A DNA stretch of 64,000 nt from Archegozetes longisetosus (Eukaryota; Arthropoda; Arachnida; Sarcoptiformes; Trhypochthoniidae): the NCBI GenBank assembly GCA_018873245.2, contig JAEMBT020000002.1, positions 3,786,001 to 3,850,000 on the forward strand, written 5' to 3'. The notes below the pieces were generated by a model. The model was not told the origin of the DNA and searched no databases. It saw nothing but the letters and a program-made list of their open reading frames with translations. Made by a program: the position numbers and the translations under genes. This document shows, piece after piece, positions 1 through 10,593 of this stretch. Numbering within the stretch: the stretch's first letter is position 1; each line of letters begins with the position of its first letter.

Positions 1-295
1 GTCTTTTTGTCAACATTTAAACCCAGTTTTTAATATAATTTTGAGCGCTTCATCGAAGTTGAGGAATGTTTTCGGCTTTCCAACCATTGACATAAACAAT
101 TTGAGCCAAATCAGCGAAAAATCCTCAATTGGCCGTCATTAGGGAATATTTGTGGGGCTTTGGTATTTCGGCACAAATTAAGTTTTTTCCCATTCAAAAA
201 GTTTATAACTTTTTTGAAATAATGTGCGGGGCCTCGTTCGGCCAAAAGAGGTAATTATTGTCCGAATTATTTGCATTAATAAACGAGATTAATTA

Positions 296-435
296 CTTCC
301 TAATGCATTCATTTAAGTGAATGTTTTAATTGATGGCCTGACCACTGGGTTTAAAGTGCGGTATCGAAACAGTACTTTAGACCCGGTGGCCAGAGAGATC
401 AATTAAAAATTCGCTTAAATGAATGCATTAGGAAG
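296..435. repeat. Hairpin (inverted repeat), about 64-bp arms
   Basis: The stretch starting CTTCCTAATGCATTCATTTA at 296 is repeated in reverse complement ending at 435. The arms pair with a few mismatches around a loop of about 15 bases near 356-370. The arms include the GACCACTGGGTTTAAAGT / ACTTTAGACCCGGTGG pair. It is probably a short palindromic MITE. No target-site duplication was resolved and no coding capacity is seen. Confidence 0.7.
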
Positions 436-1414
436 AGATTGACCCCATTCATCAACAAAAACAGTATTTCACGGCACTCTATCGGCTTTGAAGTACTTTA
501 CAGTAAATATTTTTGAGTCATTTTCATGTATTTAAGAAAATGTCACAATCCTTTCGAACAATAGTTGTTTTGATGTCGATATTAGTGAATTAATTAATCA
601 CTATATAAAATTAAATAAATATTTTTGTCTAACACTCTGATAAATAGCTCTGAGGTGTTGTTTATTAATCCCCATAAGTCAATAATTGAAACCTTTTCAC
701 AACTTTAAATATAAGATAAATCCAAAATCATGTGAAAACTTATTACTAGGCTAAACTACAATCGACATAAAAAAATTGTTAATTGAGCTATATTTTAATA
801 AATAGAAAATAATCTTAAACTCTATTCCTTTACATATATTTAATAATGAAAAAAGTTATGCCCGTTTAAAGTAGTTGGGATAGAATTGTCCCACATATCT
901 TCATAAATACAATACATAAATCTTTACTTTTCTGGTTTAACCCGATTAAACCTCATTAAACCTTCCGAAGAGAAAATTTTGAAATTAGGTTTAACCTGAA
1001 AAGCCCGAATCAAATGTATGAATTACATCAAATATTTTTAAACTTTAGGTTACACATTGCAAGTCATCTGCTTTATGTTACATTATCAGTCATGTATAGA
1101 TTAACTTATTTAGAATTATTCAAACAGATCATCGCTTATGATTAACTAATGAAATCCCAAATATGTAAATTGCGCGCAAAAACCAGCGGAATTAAAAAAT
1201 GACCCTATATTTAAAGTGTCTGAATTAAATGAAACGCCCTGTAGCATTAAGACTTGACATTTAGACATGATATCTTATATAATTAAGTAATTAAGTATAT
1301 AATATAAATATTGCTTTGATTACTACCTTAATTACTGTCTTAATAATTAATATAAATATTATATAACCTATATAATTAATTTTACTATTACCATAATCCT
1401 ACTATTATCTTGTA

Positions 1415-2805
1415 CAGTCTGTCCTTTTATCTTCTAAACTCAAATATTGAGTACAATTTTTCTTTAAAATTACGCATCGATCAGATGCACTTATGAATAA
1501 AGTTTGAAATAAATCTTTGGAAAGATTATTTCTTAATCATTATGTTTTGTTTAAAAAACACTTTTAGTGTCCGAAATGGTGTTTACAATAAAAGAGAGAG
1601 TTTTTATTTATAAAACGTATTTATTAACTGATTATTGTTGTGAACAAGTTAGGAATAAATTTACCGAAAAGTTTAATAAAAGAGGACCAACGAATGCCAC
1701 TATTCGTGATATCAATTCTAAATTTGAAGAGACAGGTAGTGTAACAAACAGAGTCTATCAAAAACGACGCTATGTTCTCACATCAGAGAAGTTATCAGAA
1801 ATGAAAGAAAGTTTTGAGCAAAATCCTCGACAATCAGTGAGAGATAGGTCGGTCGACTTAAAGATATCAAAAAGTGCTTGTGATGCTGGAGCAAAACTTT
1901 TAGGGTTTTATCCATATCGTATCACTTGTGTTCAAGAATTGAAAGAGTCTGATTACCTTGAACGCGTAAATTATTGTAAATGGTTTCTTGATTTCATAAA
2001 AACCGATGATATACTGAACGTTACATTTTTTACTGACGAATCTTGGTTTCATCTATCGGGTTATGTCAACTCTAAACAGATGAGGTTCTGGGCTACCGAA
2101 AAGCCAAATTATTTTGCTAATCACCCTTACACTCAAAAAAGATAGGGGTGTGGTGCGCCATTTCACGTCGCAAAATTATTGGTCCTATATTTTTCGAGAA
2201 TACCATAACCTCAAAAGAATATGTGAGCATTCTTTAAGAATTTGTGCCTCAACTCGATAGTGAGGAAATAGAGTCGGCCTTTTTTCAACAAGATGGGGCT
2301 CCAGCCCATACTGCTCGAAATACAGCACCTCATCTGAATGCTTATTTTAGCGATAGAATTATCTCAAGAAGCAAAGCATTTTTAGAAACTGAAACTGAAT
2401 AGCCTCCAAGATCTCCAGATCTGACTAGTCATGATTTTTTTTTGATCACCTTAAGAATAAAGTTTATGCCTCAGGCCCGCAAACAATAGAAGAATTAAAG
2501 CTAAATATTCAAAATGAAATTCGAAAAATAACTCCTGAAACTTTATTAAAAGTTTCAGACAATATGATTAAAAGAGTTAGACTTTGTTTAGAAAATAACG
2601 GAGAACACTTTCAATACATGTTATAAAGTATCGAATTGCTATTTCTAAACACTAATTCTATTACATTCGAATTGATTATTAAAAGTTTGTTCCAAAGCAT
2701 CAAATTTTGAATCGATGAGTAATTTATTTGACATCTGATTAAAATATCAAAATATAAAACGCTTTAACTGCTTGATCTGAGTTTATAAGATAAAAGAACA
2801 GACTG
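1415..2805 (+). mobile_element. Tc1/mariner-superfamily element with 28-bp TIRs
   Basis: The terminal inverted repeats are CAGTCTGTCCTTTTATCTTC at 1415 and the reverse complement of the segment 2778-2805, with 2 mismatches over about 28 bp. Both ends are flanked by TA (1413-1414 and 2806-2807), the canonical Tc1/mariner target site. The 1391-bp length suits a full-length element. The internal transposase gene is broken (separate entry). The ends are clean enough that both limits are well supported. Confidence 0.9.
1576..2625 (+). pseudogene. Broken IS630/Tc1/mariner transposase
   Basis: The frame opens at ATG 1576 (GTG at 1567 is in the same frame) and reads 189 codons to a TAG at 2143. It encodes an N-terminal helix-turn-helix region and the first catalytic segment (TDESWFHLSGYVN). 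Homology continues in another frame with VWCAISRRKIIGPIFFENT, then QQDGAPAHTARNTAPHLNAY with the second Asp (about 2288-2345), then PPRSPDL with the third acidic site near 2403. There are additional stops at about 2236 and 2399 and frame changes beyond 2430. The motif spacing matches the mariner-like transposases often annotated as DUF4817 proteins. At least two stops and two frame changes make it inactive. It lies centrally between the TIRs of the element. Confidence 0.85.
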
Positions 2806-3009
2806 TATATTTAATGTTATAATATACTTAATATAATTATTTAGTAAAATTAGATCAATTATTTATTTGTGTACATGCTTCTTCAACATGTTTGATGTTT
2901 ATTATCTGTTTTCAGGCAGTTTTGGTAAAGATTGTGAATTATTCGTTATCCATTAATACATTAGATGTAGGATTGTTACCTTAAAAATGACGATATGTCG
3001 GATAGCATT

Positions 3010-4821
3010 TCAGAGTCTTAGTTTGTGATAGTTTCGAAGTTGTTGAAGCTTTTTTACATACGATACTAATATCTCTGGAATTTTATTACCACTGTCACTC
3101 ATAATAGCTCTATATATATATGATTGTACTTCTGCAAGGTCAATCAGTTCGTCTGCTGGCATGTTACTAATAGAACTCAATACTTTTCTGAATTCTTCTG
3201 TAATGCTTAATGCATTGATTTGAGCTTCTAATGGGAACACAGATCGGGATAATATGTACTTTTGACTTGTGATTTTTCTAATGAATACATCTAGAAGTAA
3301 TATTGTACCATTGATATGAATTTGTGGAAGATCTGATGATATTTCATAGATATCTCGTTGTTGGATAGAAGGTAGAGCAGGAATACCTTGACCAAATAAT
3401 CCACCAATAGCCCATACAAATAAATCGTTTATGAAAGAAGGTGTCTTTGGAGCACTACTCGCTACCATGTCAATATGACGGCGGGCACGAATTGTTTTAG
3501 CGACTGGAGTACTAGAACTACTGCTTCTTCTTTCCTGTTCTTGCTTTAAAAATCCTATTGCATCTTTGGAATTGTAGTCCTTGGCAACATCCAATGGCTT
3601 TTGATCATTATATCCTTCAGCGTTAATGTCAGCTCCCTTTTCTATTAGAAATTTTATTACGTCTAAATGATCATTGAAAGCAGCATAGTGCAAAGGAGTC
3701 CAGTCGTTACTTCCTTTAGCATGAATGTTCGCACCTCTATCAAGAAGAATCTTGACAACATCAAGTTTACCATACTGTGAAGCCAAATGTAAAGGTGTAT
3801 CACGATTCTTTTGTTTGCTATTAAAGTCAGCACCTTTATTTATGAGGAGTCTGACAACATTCAAGTCACCTCTTTCAGCAGCAAAGTGCAAAGGTGTTGC
3901 ACCGTACTTATCCTCAGAGTTGATATTCGTGTTTATAAAATATTCTACTGCCTTTAATGTTCCGTATTTGATAGCAGCATGTAAAGTTGTTATATTATCC
4001 AATGTAGCTAATTCATTCACAATCAGATTTATTATCTCTGAATTATCTGTCAATCCTAAAGGTGTCAGTCCATTCCTGTTTCTTGCTTTAACTATGGCAC
4101 CTTTATTTATAAGAAGTCTGACCACATCTAAACTACCTCTTTCAGCAGCAAAGTGTAAAGGTGTTGAGCCATACTTATCCTTGGCATTAATATCAGTGTT
4201 GATGAAAAGTTCTACTGCTTTTAATGTTCCGTATTTAATGGCAGCATACAAAGGTGTTACATTGTCCAATGTAGCTAGTTTATTAACAAAATGCTTTATC
4301 AATTCTGAATTATCTGTTAATGCTAGAGGTGTCAGACCATACTTGTTCTTCGCATTAACGACAGCACCTTTATCTAAAAGAAATCTAGCCAAATCCAAGC
4401 TTCCTCTTTCAGCAGCAAAGTGCAAAGGTGTCCAATCATTCTTGTCACTAGCATTAATATCAGCATGTTTTTCTATGAGGAATTTGACCACATCCAAATG
4501 TTCATTGTAGGTTGCCCAGTGCAAAGGTGTCCTACCATCCATTTGTTTAGTGTTCGTATCAGCTCCGTTCTCTACAAGAAATTCAACAACATCCAATTTG
4601 CCTTCTTTAGAGGCATAGTATAGAGGAGTTGAACCAAAATTATCTTTAGTGTTAACGTTAGCACCTCTATCGACAATTGTCTTAACTACACTCAGATTAC
4701 CATTATTTGCAGCTAAGTGTAATGATATACTTCCATCTCTAGCCTGAGCATTAACATCTGCACCTTTATCTACAAGAAGATTGATCACATTCAAGTTTCC
4801 ATCGTAAGCAGCAAAGTGCAA
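3010..4821 (-). CDS. Ankyrin protein, C-terminal part with latrotoxin-like C-terminal domain
   Basis: This is 603 codons whose first residues are the interior of an ankyrin repeat, so it is the 3' continuation of the 4791-8246 frame rather than an independent gene. The two frames overlap by 31 bases and are separated by a one-base slip beside a short A run near 4840. Residues 1-430 are about 13 ankyrin repeats, including a long module repeated twice (LYAAIKYGTLKAVELFIN / LHAAIKYGTLKAVEYFIN). A Ser-rich linker follows, then a furin-type RARR site (about residues 445-448, bases 3478-3489), a hydrophobic Gly-rich stretch (about 460-485) and a 120-residue tail with INGTILLLDVFIRKITSQKY. The tail resembles the C-terminal domain of black-widow latrotoxins and of ankyrin proteins of Wolbachia and related endosymbionts. 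That match is from family memory and was not searched. The gene is intronless. Role unknown; toxin or host-interaction protein are both possible. Confidence 0.8.
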   Translation of the reverse strand: MHFAAYDGNLNVINLLVDKGADVNAQARDGSISLHLAANNGNLSVVKTIVDRGANVNTKDNFGSTPLYYASKEGKLDVVEFLVENGADTNTKQMDGRTPLHWATYNEHLDVVKFLIEKHADINASDKNDWTPLHFAAERGSLDLARFLLDKGAVVNAKNKYGLTPLALTDNSELIKHFVNKLATLDNVTPLYAAIKYGTLKAVELFINTDINAKDKYGSTPLHFAAERGSLDVVRLLINKGAIVKARNRNGLTPLGLTDNSEIINLIVNELATLDNITTLHAAIKYGTLKAVEYFINTNINSEDKYGATPLHFAAERGDLNVVRLLINKGADFNSKQKNRDTPLHLASQYGKLDVVKILLDRGANIHAKGSNDWTPLHYAAFNDHLDVIKFLIEKGADINAEGYNDQKPLDVAKDYNSKDAIGFLKQEQERRSSSSSTPVAKTIRARRHIDMVASSAPKTPSFINDLFVWAIGGLFGQGIPALPSIQQRDIYEISSDLPQIHINGTILLLDVFIRKITSQKYILSRSVFPLEAQINALSITEEFRKVLSSISNMPADELIDLAEVQSYIYRAIMSDSGNKIPEILVSYVKKLQQLRNYHKLRL

Positions 4822-7800
4822 TGGTGTCCAACCATTTCCATTTTAGCATTAATACTAGCTCCATTTTCTAACAAAATTCTAATTATTTCCACATAACCTC
4901 TTGCAACAGCTATGTGTAGAATATGCATTCTATTAACATAATTTATATCTCCCAATTCTTTTAACTTCTCAATGCAGTCTCTGGCCTTTTGAATATCATT
5001 TTCTTTTACACCACTTAATAGCTCATTCTTTAAGCGTTCAAGACTTGAAATTGTAGTAATAGGTGAACTAGTTGTGCTTGAAGTAGTTACAAATATTTCG
5101 GTTGTAATAGTTTGATTCATGTTGACGGATTTGCTGCTAACTGTAGAAGTTCTGAGATAATCTGCTTGTATTTGCTCTAATAACTTTATTACATTAGAAC
5201 TACTACCAGATTGGGCAGCAAAGTCTTTTGGTGTTTTTCCATTCTTATCAGCAACAGTAATATCAGCATTTTTTCCTACTAGAAATTCCACCACATCCAA
5301 ATGACCATTGTAGGCTACCCAATGTAAGGGTGTCCTACCATCCATTTGCACAATATTCACATCAGCTCCGTTCTCTACAAGCAATTTAACAACATCCAGT
5401 TTGCCTTCTTTAGCAGCATAGTATAGAGGAGTTGAGCCAAAATTATCTTTAGCCCCAATGTCAGCACGTTTATCTACAAGTAGTTTGGCTAAACCGAAAT
5501 TACCACTGTAAGCAGTCCAATGTAAAGGTGTCCAACCATCATGCTTTTTGACATTAACATTAGCTCCTTTATCTACGAGTAGCTTAACCTCTTTGAAATT
5601 ACTGTTGTGAACAGCAAAATGTAAGGGTGTCCAATTTTTGTTTGTTTTAGCGTTAATATCAGCACCTTTGTTTATGAGAAATTCGATTACATTTAATTCG
5701 CCTTTTTCTGAGGCAACGTGCAAAGGTGTCCATCCAAATTTAGTTTTAGCTTCAATATTAGCACCATGATTTAGGAGATGCTCAATTACGTTAAGGTTAC
5801 CTTGTTTAACAGCAATATGTAAAGGTGACCAATCATTATTTCCTTTAACATTAATATTAACACCTTTAGAAAGAGAATCTTTAACTTTACTAATATCTCC
5901 GTTTTTCACAGCATCAAACAATTCTTCGTTGGTTAGAATTTCCACAATTTTCACATAATTCATTTCCTTGGCAATATCAAATGAAGTTTTACCAAAATTT
6001 GTTACAGCAGTAAGATCAGCACCTTGATCAATTAGAAATCGAACTACATTCAAGTTATTGTTTGCAACAGCGAAGTGCAAAGGTGTCCAGTTATTCTTTT
6101 CTCTTGCATTAATGTCAGAACCTTTATTAACAAGTAGCGTTACTACGTTCAGTCGACCATTTTCAGAAGCCAGATGTAAAGGTTTACAATCAAGATTATT
6201 ATTTGCATTAATATTAGCACCATTTTCTATAAGAAATCTTATAACATCCAATTTACCCCCTTTTGCGGCCCAGTGTAAAGGGGTATTACCCTCATTATCC
6301 TTAATATTAATATCTTCATTCATGAAAAGCTTTACTATTTTTAATGAACCATATCTGGCAGCAGCATGTAGACGCATAAATTTATTCACAGCAGCTAATT
6401 TATTCAAAATAAGCATTACTACCTCTAATTTATCTGATAATTCCAATGATGTGTAACCAGAAATATCTCTAATGCATATATCAGCACCTCTATCGAGAAT
6501 AAGTCGCACTATATCAGGTTTCTTATTATAACGAGCAGCCAAGTGTAGAGGTGTCTGTTCATCCTTATTTTTAGCATTAATGTCAGCACCTCTATCGAGA
6601 AGAAGTCGCACTATGTCAGGTTTCTTATTATAACGAGCAGCCAAGTGTAGAGGTGTCTGTCCATCCTTACTTTTAGCATTAATGTCAGCACCTCTATCGA
6701 GAAGTCGCACTATATCAGGTTTCTCATTATAACGAGCAGCCAAGTGTAGAGTTGTCCACTCATTGTTAGTTTTAGCATTAATGTCAGCGCCTCTATCGAG
6801 AAGAAGTCGCACTATGTCGAATTTCTCTTTACTAGCAGCCAAGTGTAGAGGTGTCTGCTCATCCTTATTTTTAGCATTAATGTCAGCACCTCTATCGAGA
6901 AGAAGTCGCACTATGTCAGGTTTCTCATTATTAGGAGCAGCCAGGTGTAGAGGTGTCCACTCATCCACTTCTTTAGCATTAATGTCAGCACCTCTATCTA
7001 GAAGAAGTCGCACCATCTCGAATTTCTCTTTACTAGCAGCCAAGTGTAGAGGTGTCTGCTCATCCTTATTTTTAGCATTAATGTCAGCACCTCTATCGAG
7101 AAGAAGTCGCACTATGTCAGGTTTCTCATTATTAGGAGCAGCCAGGTGTAGAGGTGTCCACTCATCCACTTCTTTAGCATTAATGTCAGCACCTCTATCT
7201 AGAAGAAGTCGCACCATCTCGAATTTCTCTTTACTAGCAGCCAAGTGTAGAGGTGTCTGCTCATCCTTATTTTTAGCATTAATGTCAGCACCTCTATCGA
7301 GAAGAAGTCGCACTATGTCAGGTTTCTCATTATTAGGAGCAGCCAGGTGTAGAGGTGTCCACTCATCCACTTCTTTAGCATTAATGTCAGCACCTCTATC
7401 GAGAAGAAGTCGCACCATGTCGGGTTTCTCATTTCTAGCAGCCAAGTGTAGAGGTGTCTGCTCATCCTTATTTTTAGCATTAATGTCAGCACCTCTATCG
7501 AGAAGAAGTCGCACTATGTCGGATTTCTCATTACTAGCAGCCAAGTGTAGAGGTGTCTGCTTATCCTTATTTTTAGCATTAATGTCAGCACCTCTATCGA
7601 GAAGAAGTCGCACTATATCAGGTTTCTCTTTACGAGCAGCCAAGTGTAGAGGTGTCCACTCATTCACTTCTTTACCGTTAATGTCAGCACCTCTGTCGAG
7701 AAGAAGTCGCACTATGTCAGGTTTCTCATTATTACGAGCAGCCAAGTGTAGAGGTGTCCACTCATCCACTTCTTTAGCATTAATGTCAGCACCTCTGTCG

Positions 7801-8246
7801 AGAAGAAGTCGCACTATGTCAGGTTTCTCATTATTATGAGCAGCCAAGTGTAGAGGTGTCCACACATTCACTTCTTTAGCATTAATGTCAGCACCTCTAT
7901 CGAGAAGAAGTCGCACTATGTCGGGTTTCTCATTATGAGCAGCCAGGTGTAGAGGTGTCTCCTCATCCTTATTTTTAGCATTTATGTCAGCACCTCTATC
8001 GAGAAGAAGTCGCACTATGTCAGGTTTTTCATTATAACGAGCAGCCAAGTGTAGAGGTGTCCAGCCATTTATGTCAGTAACATTAACATTAGCTCCATTG
8101 ATTAATAATGTCTCAACTGCTTCCTCATTACCATTTTTTGCAGCCAAGTGTAGAAGTGTATTTTGATTTTCATCTTTCATATTAATAATATCATTTATTA
8201 TTCCGATCTCCTTTACCTTTTCAATGTGGTTTCTAATCGTTTGCAT
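4791..8246 (-). CDS. Giant ankyrin-repeat protein, main part
   Basis: This frame has 1151 codons without an intron. Nearly all of it is 33-34-residue ankyrin repeats with the consensus PLHLAA...EKPDIVRLLLDRGADINAK (roughly 28 copies). The first about 600 residues are almost identical repeats. The later ones (about 620-1000) are diverged. A Thr/Ser-rich spacer at about 1025-1055 and a further repeat precede the frameshift near 4840 into the 3010-4821 frame. Some repeats lack a residue (LLDRGAD for LLLDRGAD near 6690), which keeps the frame. Ankyrin arrays are protein-binding scaffolds. With the downstream RARR site and tail, the architecture is that of latrotoxin-like proteins or endosymbiont effectors. 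No signal peptide is evident after ATG 8246. An upstream frame (8252-8434) may be the true N-terminus. Transfer from an endosymbiont, or the reverse, is possible but unproven. Confidence 0.85.
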   Translation of the reverse strand: MQTIRNHIEKVKEIGIINDIINMKDENQNTLLHLAAKNGNEEAVETLLINGANVNVTDINGWTPLHLAARYNEKPDIVRLLLDRGADINAKNKDEETPLHLAAHNEKPDIVRLLLDRGADINAKEVNVWTPLHLAAHNNEKPDIVRLLLDRGADINAKEVDEWTPLHLAARNNEKPDIVRLLLDRGADINGKEVNEWTPLHLAARKEKPDIVRLLLDRGADINAKNKDKQTPLHLAASNEKSDIVRLLLDRGADINAKNKDEQTPLHLAARNEKPDMVRLLLDRGADINAKEVDEWTPLHLAAPNNEKPDIVRLLLDRGADINAKNKDEQTPLHLAASKEKFEMVRLLLDRGADINAKEVDEWTPLHLAAPNNEKPDIVRLLLDRGADINAKNKDEQTPLHLAASKEKFEMVRLLLDRGADINAKEVDEWTPLHLAAPNNEKPDIVRLLLDRGADINAKNKDEQTPLHLAASKEKFDIVRLLLDRGADINAKTNNEWTTLHLAARYNEKPDIVRLLDRGADINAKSKDGQTPLHLAARYNKKPDIVRLLLDRGADINAKNKDEQTPLHLAARYNKKPDIVRLILDRGADICIRDISGYTSLELSDKLEVVMLILNKLAAVNKFMRLHAAARYGSLKIVKLFMNEDINIKDNEGNTPLHWAAKGGKLDVIRFLIENGANINANNNLDCKPLHLASENGRLNVVTLLVNKGSDINAREKNNWTPLHFAVANNNLNVVRFLIDQGADLTAVTNFGKTSFDIAKEMNYVKIVEILTNEELFDAVKNGDISKVKDSLSKGVNINVKGNNDWSPLHIAVKQGNLNVIEHLLNHGANIEAKTKFGWTPLHVASEKGELNVIEFLINKGADINAKTNKNWTPLHFAVHNSNFKEVKLLVDKGANVNVKKHDGWTPLHWTAYSGNFGLAKLLVDKRADIGAKDNFGSTPLYYAAKEGKLDVVKLLVENGADVNIVQMDGRTPLHWVAYNGHLDVVEFLVGKNADITVADKNGKTPKDFAAQSGSSSNVIKLLEQIQADYLRTSTVSSKSVNMNQTITTEIFVTTSSTTSSPITTISSLERLKNELLSGVKENDIQKARDCIEKLKELGDINYVNRMHILHIAVARGYVEIIRILLENGASINAKMEMVGHHCTLLLTMET
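6820..7422 (-). repeat. 201-bp tandem repeat: three near-identical ankyrin dimers
   Basis: Within the ankyrin gene the segment starting AATTTCTCTTTACTAGCAGC recurs at 6820, 7021 and 7222, exactly 201 bp apart. Each unit encodes a pair of repeats (33 + 34 residues) of alternating type, with linker motifs KEVDEW and KNKDEQ. The copies are almost identical at DNA level, much more alike than the surrounding 96-102-bp single repeats. That points to recent unequal exchange or gene conversion, or to assembly collapse or expansion in a repeat. Confidence 0.9.
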
Positions 8247-8251
8247 ATTAT

Positions 8252-8434
8252 TTACAGCTCTGAATATCTTATTTTTAAATCCTCAATACTTGCGTTAATA
8301 TCTTGTGTTGATGTTGTGTTAACCATTGTTGCTGTTTTGGTTGTGTTCATTGTATACATATCAGACTTCGTTTGCACTCGATAATCTACATAATTCAAAT
8401 AGATTAAATTTACTACATTTGTTGAAAACACCAT
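8252..8434 (-). CDS. Short frame just upstream of the ankyrin gene, likely its N-terminus
   Basis: This is sixty codons from an ATG at 8434 ending at TAA 5 bases before the ATG of the 4791-8246 frame and in a different frame. The last residues (INASIEDLKIRYSEL) together with the next frame (MQTIRNHIEKVKEIG) mirror an internal segment of the same ankyrin protein (ELLSGVKENDIQKARDCIEK, near 5010). They are therefore probably continuous, separated by another single-base slip at 8246-8256. The start of this frame has no obvious secretion signal. An unrecognised 5' exon is possible. Confidence 0.45.
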   Translation of the reverse strand: MVFSTNVVNLIYLNYVDYRVQTKSDMYTMNTTKTATMVNTTSTQDINASIEDLKIRYSEL

Positions 8435-8854
8435 ACCTCTCTTAAATCTGTTATTTCAATTTGAGAATAAGTCAGGTCGGTGATTAGAGTGATTTAAACG
8501 AGGATTAAATACTACCAAATGTTATAAAATCAGTTTTCTAGCTTACTTAATACTTAAAAGTTTGAACAAAGAGCATATATTAAATATGGAAGAAAACAGG
8601 TTTTGATTCAACATTCAAAATAAGTACGTTTTCCTGCTAGAAGTTCACCCTCAAGTATAAGATATATTAAGATTTATCAACAATTTGATGTTTATATAAT
8701 TATTCTTAGTGAGTATTTTGCCATGCTCTAACAACACTGCACTGCTAATGCATATTTTAATATCAATAGTGCATTGAAAACTGGTTTGAGAATTGTTCAT
8801 TTCTAAGGTTTGCAGTGAAGCAAACACATGATAGTCATAACTAAGAAGTACTGT

Positions 8855-9205
8855 AGTTAACCTAGCCCCTCCGTAATATTTTATGCCTTCCACTCCTTTA
8901 TTCTAAATTGGACTCTTCCAAAATAATAGTTTAGAAGTAATAGGAAATTCATCGGAGTAGTACAGTCGCCTCTTGTTATAATGAAGACTCAAATGTTCTT
9001 AATTGCATTAATTACTAAAACGATTTGAAACCTTTTTTATATCGCATCATATTATTATACAATATACTAATATATAAAAAAGGAATAATTCGGTGAGTTT
9101 TAGATTTGAATGATTTTTATTGGCATAAACTCTAATGAACTCGACCAAAATAGGGTAGATTTTTGAAATAATGTTTAGAAACAGTACGGAGGGGCTAGGT
9201 TAACT
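8855..9205. mobile_element. Small TIR element (21-bp perfect inverted repeats)
   Basis: The 21-base segment at 8855-8875 (beginning AGTTAACCTAGCCCCTCCG) is perfectly reverse-complemented at 9185-9205. The 351-bp interior is AT-rich and non-coding. Structure fits a MITE. The target duplication is not clear, so the superfamily is not assigned. Confidence 0.7.
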
Positions 9206-9719
9206 CCAGAGTATTAGTATAAGATTCTTATGATACTAACTCTATTGTCAACTAATATGAAGACATCAAAATAAAAAATCTAACAAAACACTTTGAGATC
9301 GTATTTATTTGATGTATCAATTGATTGCTTATCTTTAGACATTAATTAAAGGTTTGAAACTAATTAACGGACATTTGAATTTGAAAATTTCTGAAGGCAT
9401 GAAATTAATACGAAATTTGGTGTGCAATAGACAACATATTTTATGATAGTTATCAGCATAAACTTGAGGTATTGTTATTTTTATTTCTCGATATATTGTT
9501 ATAAATATTGAAAATGAATTACCAAACTCAACTTTTTAGCAGTAAAATCGTTACGACAACTGTTCAATTAGTGATGACAATTTTGAACAAAATGTTTTGA
9601 TAGACAAACTCATTCTTAAGGTATTTAGTAAACTGAAGTTCGATAAAATCGCAACTTCTGTGTAATTTTTGTTTACAATGGGGTCTTGAAACCGATTAAT
9701 GCAAATACCAGTTAAAATC
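9206..9719. other. No gene seen
   Basis: AT-rich intergenic sequence with only short chance frames. No motif recognised. Confidence 0.5.
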
Positions 9720-10183
9720 GTTTGAAACTCCGAGACCAATGTATTTTACCAAAATTGACAAATTTGCTGCCACTGGGACTATGATCATAATTAAATTAAC
9801 GATTAATTAGTTAATTAGTTATGAAGCAGTGCAAATTTCTTTAAAAGTTTAGAGCAAAGTGAACGAAAGCGTTATTAAAATAGGGTTCTGTACTGACTCG
9901 CAAACCTTTATTACAAAGTTTACGAACTTATTAAACTTAAATTAGATAAACAAACAATGAGTTTTTCAATGTTTTTAATATTACAACTTTAATCAAAGTT
10001 TACGAATCCATATAGAACTCTATCTTAAAAAGCTTTTATTCACTTTGCTCTAAACTTAAAAAAGTCTGCACTGCTTCATAATTAATTGAATAATTAATCG
10101 TCAAACTAATTATGATCAGAGTCCCAGCAGCGGCTAATTTCTCGATTCTGGTATTTAAAATACATTGGTCTTAGAGTTTCAAA
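9720..10183. mobile_element. 464-bp palindromic foldback element
   Basis: The two halves pair almost from end to end. TTTGAAACTCCGAGACCAAT at 9720 matches the reverse complement of the segment ending at 10183, and TTAGAGCAAAGTGAA near 9848 pairs with TTCACTTTGCTCTAAA near 10030. The centre is near 9950. There are scattered mismatches, so it is an old copy. It is non-coding. Confidence 0.75.
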
Positions 10184-10593
10184 TGGTTTAGAGCTAGATT
10201 AATACATTAATTAGATTATATTATATTACGCCACTTTTTGGCGATTGTGTTCGTGTTGACAATTTTGTTGGCGTTAACAATTCTTCTAGTGTTGTCTCAA
10301 TAAAAATAGTTTGGGGACGACTAACAAGTGATGGACTGAATAAGTCTCTGATCAGATATGACATAATGCTATATAAGTTGCGTTTTGAGTGAGCGGCACA
10401 TCAAACACTTGAATTAGAACAAAATCAAGATCTCAATGAGTTGAGCTCAGAACAATTGAAGCTATAACTGCAAAAGGAGCCTCTTCTCTATCTTTAAGTC
10501 TCAAAAGAGCTTATTAAGCACTAGTATCTTTATATCATATTTAGCGCTTTAGTCATTTAATACTTTTTGAATCTGAGCCTTAAGTTGAATATT

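Noticed and set aside
3725..4510. 261-codon plus-strand frame
   Set aside because: Antisense to the ankyrin C-terminal part, with repeat periodicity imposed by the other strand.
6763..7839. 358-codon plus-strand frame opposite the ankyrin repeats
   Set aside because: It is the antisense shadow of the regular ankyrin repeat and shows the same 33-residue periodicity (LALMSAPLSRRSRTMS). There is no independent start context or family.
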